Shown here: positions 1-6,820 of the stretch, piece by piece
Numbering within the stretch: the stretch's first letter is position 1
How the letters are laid out: each line of letters starts with the position of its first letter
Source: an uncultured Paracoccaceae bacterium
Lineage (GTDB): Bacteria > Pseudomonadota > Alphaproteobacteria > Rhodobacterales > Rhodobacteraceae
Assembly: GCA_947495295.1 (NCBI GenBank)
Contig: CANLYJ010000008.1
Coordinates: forward strand, 51,966-115,965
Length of the DNA: 64,000 nucleotides
Reading direction: 5' to 3'
The notes under the pieces: model-generated
What the model saw: only the letters and a program-made list of their open reading frames with translations
Database searches by the model: none
Told to the model about the DNA's origin: nothing
Program-made: the position numbers and the translations under genes

Positions 1-1547
1 AGACGTAAGGCAAAGAACGTTCCACATTGCGAAAGAATGGTGGTGTCAATTTCTGACGGCCTTTGACTTACTATCATTGCCCCAATACCATACTTTCTTC
101 CTTCTTTCACAATGCGCTTTACGATACTGGAGGCCATGTTCTGCGCTTGATCATTTAGGTAGATATGTGCCTCTTCCATGACCAAAAGAAGTGGTCGATG
201 ACGGCCCCCTTGCGACAAATCACGCCCCCAAAACACAGCTTCATAAAGTAGCCGTAACAGAACCCCGATTGTTGTTTGGAGCGTATCAGCGGGTACGCCT
301 GAAAGATCTAAAATTGAGATTGGATGGTCAGTAGCCATCCAGTCACTTAGAAGCTCGTCGATATCAGTCTGAATTTCTCCGTCTGATGTCGGACAATACT
401 GTTCAGGCTTAAAGATGAAATCATAGCGAGGTATCCGAAGCTTCGTTCCCAACAATAAAACTTGTTTGCCGATATTGAGAGTGCCTGGCAAATGAAAGAT
501 TTTCTCCTCTCCGGCACCTTTTACGATGTTCTTGAATGTTGGCGGAAGGCCAAGTTGAGGATTTCCTTTCAGTTCCTTGCCATTTGTGTCGGTTTCATAG
601 GCTAGGTGGTCTCTTGGGTTTCCCTTACGGTCTGAATAATATGTCGCAAATGTATCGATAAAGAGCTCATGCCATAAGTTATGGAGACTGAAGGGGACAG
701 GTGAATCAACACTTAGGGTATCCTTAGAGACTCCCTCGCGAGGGTGCTTGTTAAGAGAGTCTAATTTGTACTTGAAAACTCTCTCCATGACGACGTTGCG
801 ATCTTTTTCACTGGCGAAATCGCCAAATGCCACTTGGCAAAGTTCGTCGAAATTTAAAGCCCAGTACGGGATCAGCAACCGTTTGCCTGAAACGTTTGCA
901 TTCTGATCATTGTGTATTTTGAAGATGTTGGCGCGGTCCCGCAATGCATTCCCGTACTCTCCATGCAAGTCAAGCATAACAATACGAGCCGATGGGTACT
1001 TTTCGGCATCTGACAGTGCGTTCATCAGACTAGCGACTGTAGTGGACTTACCGGACCCAGTTGTTCCAACAACAGCAGAGTGGCGGGTCACCAACTTGTT
1101 AACATCAACCAACGCTGGGATGGACTCAGCGTTGGATATGTGTCCAAGCCTTACGAAGTAAGGTCTGTCAGGTTGCCCATAAATATCTTTAAGTTCTTTT
1201 TCTGAAACGAGGTGAACTTTGTCTCCGATCGTCGGATATTGTGAAAGTCCTCGTTGAAAAGTACCGTTCCTTGGCCCTTCGCCAATCAGTTGAACTGTCA
1301 TCCACCGATTGTTTTCTTCGGTGTCTGCGCGCGCTTCCGGTATCGCGCTTGCCCCGACTTGGCTGACAATGCCGAAAAGGTTTTCAAATCCTATAGGAAT
1401 TCTGACAAAACTGCCTATTTGGCCCGCTCGGTACCCTTGGCCGTCAATATACACGAAGCCAGTCAGCGATTTGGCAGACATTGTGATGCTTACGGTCGTA
1501 CCACTTACGTCTTGAACGTCGCCAAGATAACTATCATCACTTAGCAT
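1..1547 (-). CDS. HerA-type ATPase of a SIR2-HerA defence pair (3' end outside window)
   Basis: Reading leftward from an ATG at 1547, the frame stays open to the window edge (515 codons seen). An N-terminal barrel-like region is followed by a Walker A motif (GTTGSGKST) about 145 residues in and a Walker B segment (LLLVMEEAH) near the end, the arrangement of HerA/DUF87 hexameric DNA translocases. The start lies inside the preceding SIR2 gene (11-base overlap) and has a GGTGA ribosome site, so the two are translationally coupled. In known SIR2-HerA systems the two proteins form a large complex that depletes NAD+ during phage infection; that role is inferred here from family and adjacency. The C-terminus is not visible. 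Confidence 0.88.
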   Translation of the reverse strand, partial: MLSDDSYLGDVQDVSGTTVSITMSAKSLTGFVYIDGQGYRAGQIGSFVRIPIGFENLFGIVSQVGASAIPEARADTEENNRWMTVQLIGEGPRNGTFQRGLSQYPTIGDKVHLVSEKELKDIYGQPDRPYFVRLGHISNAESIPALVDVNKLVTRHSAVVGTTGSGKSTTVASLMNALSDAEKYPSARIVMLDLHGEYGNALRDRANIFKIHNDQNANVSGKRLLIPYWALNFDELCQVAFGDFASEKDRNVVMERVFKYKLDSLNKHPREGVSKDTLSVDSPVPFSLHNLWHELFIDTFATYYSDRKGNPRDHLAYETDTNGKELKGNPQLGLPPTFKNIVKGAGEEKIFHLPGTLNIGKQVLLLGTKLRIPRYDFIFKPEQYCPTSDGEIQTDIDELLSDWMATDHPISILDLSGVPADTLQTTIGVLLRLLYEAVFWGRDLSQGGRHRPLLLVMEEAHIYLNDQAQNMASSIVKRIVKEGRKYGIGAMIVSQRPSEIDTTILSQCGTFFALR

Positions 1548-2763
1548 CTTGTTCACCGACTTGAGCACCGATGAATTTCTTCAAAAAATCAGTAAATACG
1601 GAAAAATCGCCAAGCTTGACGTGGGGTTCTGATGCGCCGTCGCCGCCTTCGATGATAACGGAGGGTGCAAATTCCAGAATGTCGCGATCTTCATCATCCT
1701 TGTGCTTTATTGCACCCCATTTACCTTGATTGGTACCTATGATCGCCTGATCATATGTCCAAACGTTCAAGTTATGCTGTCGTTTGGCGAGTTCATATGC
1801 CTTTGGATAGCGGTGACCTCCCCCTTCGTCCTTGGTCAGGTCGAATTTCCCAAACTGTAACGCAAGGACCATTCCGGTCGGGTTGGATTTCAATGCGTTG
1901 ATGATGGCATCATTGAGGTGTCCGTCATTGAACGAATAGCCGCTAAGTACTAAGAATGACGACTTTCGCCGAATGAAACGGTTCAGTTGGTCAATCAGTG
2001 CCAAATAAGGCATTTTTCGACTTTCTTCGTACTTAAGATGTGAAGGATAGATTAGGTGAGTCGCGCCCTCTTCTGGCTGCGACGAGCGAAAAACCTTCTT
2101 CTCTTCTCCGATAGTTTGTTGATGCCAGTTTATCGAGCCATGAATTTTCCAAAGCCGTGACCAATGGACTGGTATCAAGTTTTCTTCAACTGCCCGCAAA
2201 TCAAAGAATGACCTGCGTGATCCAACAAATCCATCAAAGTATGGAACTTCCAGATCATCGAGAGCTTGCTCTAGGAGGAGATCGTAGTTTGTTGTAAATA
2301 TCTCAATGGGTACTTTCCGATCAATTGACCGCACCCAGTTGCTCAGTCGATGATACGGTGTTTCCCCACTCGGCAGCGGAACGTCCAACTTACCTACTAT
2401 TTCCGCACAAATTTTTTCCTCAAGTGCCAGAAGATCAGACTCAGAAAGTCCTCGAACGTCTCCGCCAATTGCAACGGCCAACAAGCCTCGGAGGAAACTG
2501 AGGATGTCTTCGATATTTTCCCGATCTTTTCCCGACTTTTGCAACTCTTCCAGCAAAATCGAATACTTAGCCTCATTGCTAAGAGCAGCGTTTATTGCAA
2601 TTGTGAGGTTCTTAACATCTGGAATCAACGGCCATTCGTCTTCCGGCATGTTAACGGACAGTGGGCATCCTGCAGAGATGAAGAAGCCGATAGCTTCATT
2701 GTCCTGCGACAAGGACTGGCGGAGGTATTTTAAGTGTCGGATTGGATCATGAAAATTTGTCAA
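1537..2763 (-). CDS. SIR2-domain NADase, effector of a SIR2-HerA pair
   Basis: This 408-residue protein has the SIR2 Rossmann signature at its N-terminus (FFISAGCPLS, about residues 27-36), the catalytic TNYD asparagine near residue 159, the HGS histidine near residue 208, and a later GYSF segment with an aspartate-rich follow-up near residue 295. All residues expected for NAD+ hydrolysis are present. Sirtuin-like proteins of this length next to HerA act as anti-phage NADases rather than deacetylases. The start is a TTG 17 bases after the DUF2130 stop, and the 3' end overlaps herA by 11 bases, so the three genes read as one operon. Confidence 0.88.
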   Translation of the reverse strand: MTNFHDPIRHLKYLRQSLSQDNEAIGFFISAGCPLSVNMPEDEWPLIPDVKNLTIAINAALSNEAKYSILLEELQKSGKDRENIEDILSFLRGLLAVAIGGDVRGLSESDLLALEEKICAEIVGKLDVPLPSGETPYHRLSNWVRSIDRKVPIEIFTTNYDLLLEQALDDLEVPYFDGFVGSRRSFFDLRAVEENLIPVHWSRLWKIHGSINWHQQTIGEEKKVFRSSQPEEGATHLIYPSHLKYEESRKMPYLALIDQLNRFIRRKSSFLVLSGYSFNDGHLNDAIINALKSNPTGMVLALQFGKFDLTKDEGGGHRYPKAYELAKRQHNLNVWTYDQAIIGTNQGKWGAIKHKDDEDRDILEFAPSVIIEGGDGASEPHVKLGDFSVFTDFLKKFIGAQVGEQDAK

Positions 2764-2780
2764 ATGTAGTTTTCCCTGGA

Positions 2781-4061
2781 CTAACTATCGTCTTCGAGTT
2801 CGATTAACGGTAGATCGAGCCCATCAATTTCCTGCAGTGCTTGACCGGCGATGCCCTGAAGGTCGCCATACATCCCGACAGTGCTCTCAATCACACTCTG
2901 GATTTGCTGTTCACGCTTTGCCCATAGCCGCGTCATCGCCTTTTTCTCACGATCAAGGTCGGACTGCATGTCTGAGAATTTCTCAACAATTGCCTCGACG
3001 CGATGCCGAAAACGTGGACCAGTCAGATAGTCATAAACAAGCTCCATCTTTGACTGCTGCCCAATTTGGGCATTTTTTGATAATGCTACTTCGTGCAAAG
3101 TCTGCCTTAAGGCCACTGCCAACCCCAGACCAAAAGATGGGGCGGACACCCAAACACCATCGATCAATCCAAAGTTCTCTAGCTCCTTTGGTAGCGCGCT
3201 CGTCAAAATGATAGAAACATCAGCGTTTGCCGTTCTTTGGTCATCTCTCAGTTTGGAAAGCCATGAGTTGCTCCAGTTTTTTGTTCTTTTCGATTCCCAA
3301 AGAATTGCACCTATTGGATTGCCCGATTGAGAATTAACCCTTTGGATGACGTCGCCTCCAAACTCACCCTTCGGCACAGGTTCAATCGTATCTAGAGGAA
3401 ATTTCGTTGCTAGGGCTTTCTCCAGTTGCAACTCCAAAGCTTCTCCTTGCAACTGTTGCGAGCCCTGTTCAGATTTTTTGCGCAGCTCTTCGATTTGACG
3501 CTGCATCGAAAGAATTTGCTCTTCCTTTTCAGTTACCTTGAGCTTTAACTCCCCTTCGACTTCGGCTTTTGTCGAACTTCGAACTAGGGCAATGCTTTCC
3601 TGCACTCGCTTTTCCACGGTGAGATCTAACTCTCGCTGAGCGTCATCGAGGAGGCGTTCTTTCTTCATGAGCTCGGCCTGAGCCGCTTGGGCTTCAGCAA
3701 GTTTTTCACTTCGTTCCTTGATAAGGTCTTGGAGCTCAGAGACTTCTCTTGTTTTGGCGTCAATTTCCGCTGTCGCAATTGTTCGTGCCTTTTTGGCTTC
3801 CTCTTCAGCGATTTTAGTACGTTCACTGACCAGTAATTCCTCTAGCTTGTCATCGAGCGTCGCTTGGGCCTGCTTTAGCTCACGCTCCTTCGCTTTGATC
3901 GCAACTTCTCGCGTGTCAAACTTCTCCTTTTGGTCAGCCAGCCTATTTTCATATTCTGATCGGGTCGCAGCAATCAAGGGCCCCGCCAGTGACTCAGTTA
4001 GTCGTATTTGAGTCCCGCAATTGGTGCATTCGATTACCGGCTCTTCCATGAGAATTTCCAT
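2781..4061 (-). CDS. DUF2130-type protein: coiled coil plus PD-(D/E)XK-like nuclease core
   Basis: This 426-residue protein is the first gene of the defence operon. A CTNC knuckle lies at residues 12-15. Residues 35 to about 205 are a long Lys/Glu/Ala/Gln-rich coiled coil. A compact domain follows with a glutamate-bearing helix (about 207-214), a GGD (Asp237) and WESK (Glu256, Lys258), the spacing of a PD-(D/E)XK nuclease; a second helical coiled segment closes the protein. Domain identity as DUF2130 is from memory of the family; nuclease activity is inference. It might recruit or sense DNA for the SIR2-HerA complex, or be a separate nuclease. A second ATG at 4049 is an alternative start. Confidence 0.75.
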   Translation of the reverse strand: MEILMEEPVIECTNCGTQIRLTESLAGPLIAATRSEYENRLADQKEKFDTREVAIKAKERELKQAQATLDDKLEELLVSERTKIAEEEAKKARTIATAEIDAKTREVSELQDLIKERSEKLAEAQAAQAELMKKERLLDDAQRELDLTVEKRVQESIALVRSSTKAEVEGELKLKVTEKEEQILSMQRQIEELRKKSEQGSQQLQGEALELQLEKALATKFPLDTIEPVPKGEFGGDVIQRVNSQSGNPIGAILWESKRTKNWSNSWLSKLRDDQRTANADVSIILTSALPKELENFGLIDGVWVSAPSFGLGLAVALRQTLHEVALSKNAQIGQQSKMELVYDYLTGPRFRHRVEAIVEKFSDMQSDLDREKKAMTRLWAKREQQIQSVIESTVGMYGDLQGIAGQALQEIDGLDLPLIELEDDS

Positions 4062-4270
4062 TCAACTTTTCGTACTACAGTCTGTGACGCCAACGACATG
4101 GCACTATTGAATTTACAGTGTTATGAAGCTCAAGTGATTGCAACCTTGATGCGCTGTTGCGGCAACTTGCTGGCGATCCCCTACGCTCAAGATTCGACTT
4201 CGCAGACATAGATGCTTAATCGGCGATGATTAGATCACCGGACCACAACTATTTTTGCGTTAACTTGTCA

Positions 4271-5365
4271 TCAGTCTTTCCGTGGAAAGGCGAAATCGGC
4301 TATGTCTGACCTAGGTCCCATGACCCGAGTTGGTAGAAGGCGTTCAGGTTCGTGGCCTCGCTGGTGCCCTTTTACTAATACGACTTTACCGCTGCGGTAG
4401 CGCCGCTCATGTTCACTCACCCAATGGCGAACTGGCCCACTCCTCTCATTTTCTGCTTGGCGTTCAAATTCAAGGCGCGCCTGCCTTTCACGCATATGCG
4501 CTGCGGCCTGCGGGCCAATACGGATGGTAAGATGTGACTTCTGCGCGCCGAGGGTCCAAGACTTCCCAAACTTCCGAGCTGTCTTTGCCTCCTTGGCCGT
4601 AAAGGTATCGGTTTCGGATGGGATAATGCCGCCCAAGTCGGCGGAAACCAACATAGCAAAGAGCGCAAATGGAATGAATAGATCAGCGCCGGTATCAACG
4701 CGATGCAAGTACCGAAGGGCATCTATCTTTTCCTTGGAATCGCCCATGCGCTCGCGAAAGTTAACCATGGGTCGGCTCAGATCCTCCTTAACGTCGTCAT
4801 AGTCCAGTTTTCCGCTGGCTGCCCGGTTGACCAACAAAGCGCAAATCGGGTCCATGATTTTGCTCCCTTCAGGGCGGCTGAACATCGTGATGCGAAGGTG
4901 ATCGTCGTTTCGGTCATCGATCAGATAACCGCGAAGGCCAGTGCCAATTGGATTGTCGTCATGCTGGGTCGTGGGCGATCCCCGTTCGTAACGCGCAACC
5001 GCAAGCGCTCGGTAATCGAACTCAACCCAAGTGACCTTGGTGGGAAACTGTATTTCGCCGAGAATGGCCATCGCTGGAACGCTGATATCTTCCGCCTTCT
5101 CTTGGACGGCATCGTGCAGAGTATCAGCATAAGTGGCCGCTAAGTGATCAAGCGAGTAGACTTTGGCTTGCTGCAAAGCGGCGAGAGCATACTCCCGAAA
5201 CAATTGCAGCTCATCGGACCAGCCGATGTGCCAGACTGGATCATCTTTTGGTTCAGATTTGGCAGCTAACGAAGAGCCAAAGGTGGAAATTAAGTCCTTG
5301 TAGAGCATCTTTGGTTGTCCATACAATCCGAGGGGCAGCTTCCAATGGATGGGCCCGACTTTCAA
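4271..5365 (-). CDS. Unknown protein of mobile DNA, 364 residues
   Basis: I do not recognise a named family. The protein has no signal peptide or membrane segment. The N-terminal two thirds are mixed and globular, with a WVEFDYRAL segment near residue 115. The C-terminal 70 residues are very basic and charged and carry a VKGHQRG segment, similar to a VRGHWRG-type tail I associate with uncharacterised phage and plasmid proteins of alphaproteobacteria. The first codon is a TTG at 5365 with AGAGA upstream; an ATG at 5308 is possible. It lies 209 bases from the defence operon on the same strand, and it diverges from the Ner-like gene across a 325-base control region. Confidence 0.6.
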   Translation of the reverse strand: MKVGPIHWKLPLGLYGQPKMLYKDLISTFGSSLAAKSEPKDDPVWHIGWSDELQLFREYALAALQQAKVYSLDHLAATYADTLHDAVQEKAEDISVPAMAILGEIQFPTKVTWVEFDYRALAVARYERGSPTTQHDDNPIGTGLRGYLIDDRNDDHLRITMFSRPEGSKIMDPICALLVNRAASGKLDYDDVKEDLSRPMVNFRERMGDSKEKIDALRYLHRVDTGADLFIPFALFAMLVSADLGGIIPSETDTFTAKEAKTARKFGKSWTLGAQKSHLTIRIGPQAAAHMRERQARLEFERQAENERSGPVRHWVSEHERRYRSGKVVLVKGHQRGHEPERLLPTRVMGPRSDIADFAFPRKD

Positions 5366-5446
5366 GTGATTGTCTCTCGCTAAGCGACTGATGCAAAGCC
5401 AATTTCATTCGACCGATATGCACCGCAACCAAAATCAAACTTTCAT

Positions 5447-5464
5447 ACAATTGACTTCAATTGT
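5447..5464. promoter_or_regulatory. Inverted repeat, putative operator or transposase-binding site
   Basis: ACAATTGA-CT-TCAATTGT is a perfect inverted repeat with a 2-base centre. A related TCAATTGA core recurs at 5614-5621, where it overlaps the -35 hexamer of the promoter of the Ner-like gene. Two such sites in the divergent control region fit an autoregulated operator; they could instead be TnsB-binding repeats. Confidence 0.45.
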
Positions 5465-5539
5465 CTGGCTCCAACGCGGCTCATTTCGATTGCACCCTTA
5501 TTTGTCGGGTATGCCTCTAGATGTTGTTCTTTGCCAAAG

Positions 5540-5566
5540 ATCATAAGTCATGCACGATGTTATGAT
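5540..5566. promoter_or_regulatory. Inverted repeat ATCATAA-N13-TTATGAT
   Basis: Two exact 7-base arms face each other across 13 bases in the A+T-rich region between the divergent unknown gene and the Ner-like gene. No protein partner can be assigned. The 325-base gap 5366-5690 otherwise holds only the two other regulatory entries listed here. Confidence 0.3.
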
Positions 5567-5617
5567 TTGTCCCAGATATTATAATATTGTACTTTTAAAA
5601 CAAAAGCTTAACTTCAA

Positions 5618-5646
5618 TTGACTGATTCGGCGACTGATTCTATAGA
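5618..5646 (+). promoter_or_regulatory. Sigma70-type promoter of the Ner-like gene and transposition operon
   Basis: TTGACT (5618-5623) and TATAGA (5641-5646) are separated by exactly 17 bases, which places a start of transcription near 5653, about 38 bases before the ATG at 5691. The TCAATTGA element at 5614-5621 covers the -35, consistent with repression. The spacer also contains a tandem ACTGATTC. Confidence 0.6.
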
Positions 5647-5690
5647 CTACATATCTGTTGCGGTTCGAAGCTAGATATAGGGGTTCAGTG

Positions 5691-5918
5691 ATGCATGAAG
5701 ATGCCACCATTCATAGCCGTATTAAGGCACGCTTACATAGCGCTGGAAGCTCCTTTTCCGAGATTTCTCGGGAGATAAACCGTTCTGTTACAACAGTAAT
5801 CACCGTGAGCCAGGGGAAATGCACCTCGAGGCCAGTAGCCGAGGCGATAGCCTCAAAGCTCAAAACTAGCCCTGAAAAGCTGTGGCCACAACGGTATGGA
5901 AAAGGAGAGCAGCCATGA
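5691..5918 (+). CDS. Ner-like helix-turn-helix regulator of the transposon
   Basis: The start is the ATG at 5691, seven bases after AGGGG; an upstream in-frame TTG at 5658 has no such site. The 75-residue product has one helix-turn-helix (IHSRIKARL...SFSEISREI...) and ends with PEKLWPQRYG, the hallmark C-terminal turn of Mu Ner and the SfsB/Nlp family. These small DNA-binding proteins repress transposition operons of Mu-like phages. Its place directly upstream of tnsA behind a promoter with an operator-like repeat suggests negative autoregulation of the operon. Confidence 0.78.
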   Translation: MHEDATIHSRIKARLHSAGSSFSEISREINRSVTTVITVSQGKCTSRPVAEAIASKLKTSPEKLWPQRYGKGEQP

Positions 5919-6130
5919 TCTAGACATTGAAAAGGCCTCGAAAGCGTTAGCTCCCAAGGCCTTTGAAGAAATTATCGATTGGTCACCGATGTTTCTTCTT
6001 CACCCGAACCGACAAAAAAGTCAACCGTACCTGCCGGTCTTTCGGCGGGCCGGTTTGTCTGTCTCAACTAAAGGAGAAACGCCCTTGGGCGATCAGTCAA
6101 ATGCGGCTGGTCGTCAGGGCTGAATACAAC

Positions 6131-6820
6131 ATGACATATCCGTTAAATCGCTCTTTTCGCCGTGCTCAAGCAAGCCGGTCAACCCGCCGTATCAATCCTC
6201 GCGCTCGCGGCAGTGGCAGGGGAATGACACCCTGTCAGTTACCAAGCTGGGATCAGACAAGGCGCGTTGTGTACGAAAGTATCCTCGAAATGAGGGTGCT
6301 TCACCTTCTGCTGGCTAGGCATGATATCTGGGACTTATGGGAGCAACCGGAACGCATTCGCTACGTCGATGCCGACGGAAACGCAAAATCTGCGGTCTTC
6401 GATTTTCTGGTAACATTGCGGTGCGGTCGCAAGATAGCAATTGCCGTGAAACCTGCGGCGATTGTCGAAGAAACCGGCTTCCGCCAAGAGCTTGAACTCA
6501 TCAGGGCAGCGACGCCACTTAGCTTTGCGGATGATGTTGTTTTAGTGACAGACCGCTCATTCACACCTGCTGACGCACGCAATGCGGAGCGTTTAATGGA
6601 GTTTCGTCGCACGCCGGATGAAGAAGCCGACCAGATCATTGGGGAGCTATTGCAGGGCCTGCAATCGGAAACCACCATTGCCGACTTGGTGGACTTATCG
6701 GGGTTGGATGGAAGAGGTTTTAGAGCCGCATTCAGAGCAGTTTATTCTGGTGGTGCGCGCTTGATGACAACAGGTGACATCTCTCCGAAGTCCGAGATCA
6801 TGATGGGAGGTGCCCAATGA
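6131..6820 (+). CDS. tnsA: TnsA-like transposon endonuclease
   Basis: Numbering from the ATG at 6131 (229 residues), a basic N-terminal segment precedes a restriction-endonuclease-like core: Glu49 in VVYESILE, Asp91 in VFDF and Lys107 in AVKP match the catalytic Glu, Asp and Lys of TnsA. TnsA cuts the 5' ends of Tn7-type elements while TnsB cuts the 3' ends, which allows cut-and-paste movement. The frame is open upstream to 5963 and ATG 6101 is an alternative; neither has a good ribosome site, so the start is uncertain. The stop overlaps the tnsB start as ATGA. Overall similarity to E. coli TnsA is modest; the call rests on motifs and on the neighbouring tnsB, tnsC and tniQ. Confidence 0.72.
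   Translation: MTYPLNRSFRRAQASRSTRRINPRARGSGRGMTPCQLPSWDQTRRVVYESILEMRVLHLLLARHDIWDLWEQPERIRYVDADGNAKSAVFDFLVTLRCGRKIAIAVKPAAIVEETGFRQELELIRAATPLSFADDVVLVTDRSFTPADARNAERLMEFRRTPDEEADQIIGELLQGLQSETTIADLVDLSGLDGRGFRAAFRAVYSGGARLMTTGDISPKSEIMMGGAQ

Noticed and set aside
5504..5520. TGTCGGG as a left transposon terminus
   Set aside because: It shares only TGTCG with the right candidate end, and the flanking five bases do not match the CTTTT outside the right end.
5896..6123. 75-codon frame between the Ner-like gene and tnsA
   Set aside because: It overlaps both the regulator end and the 5' region of tnsA, has no clear family and no good ribosome site of its own.
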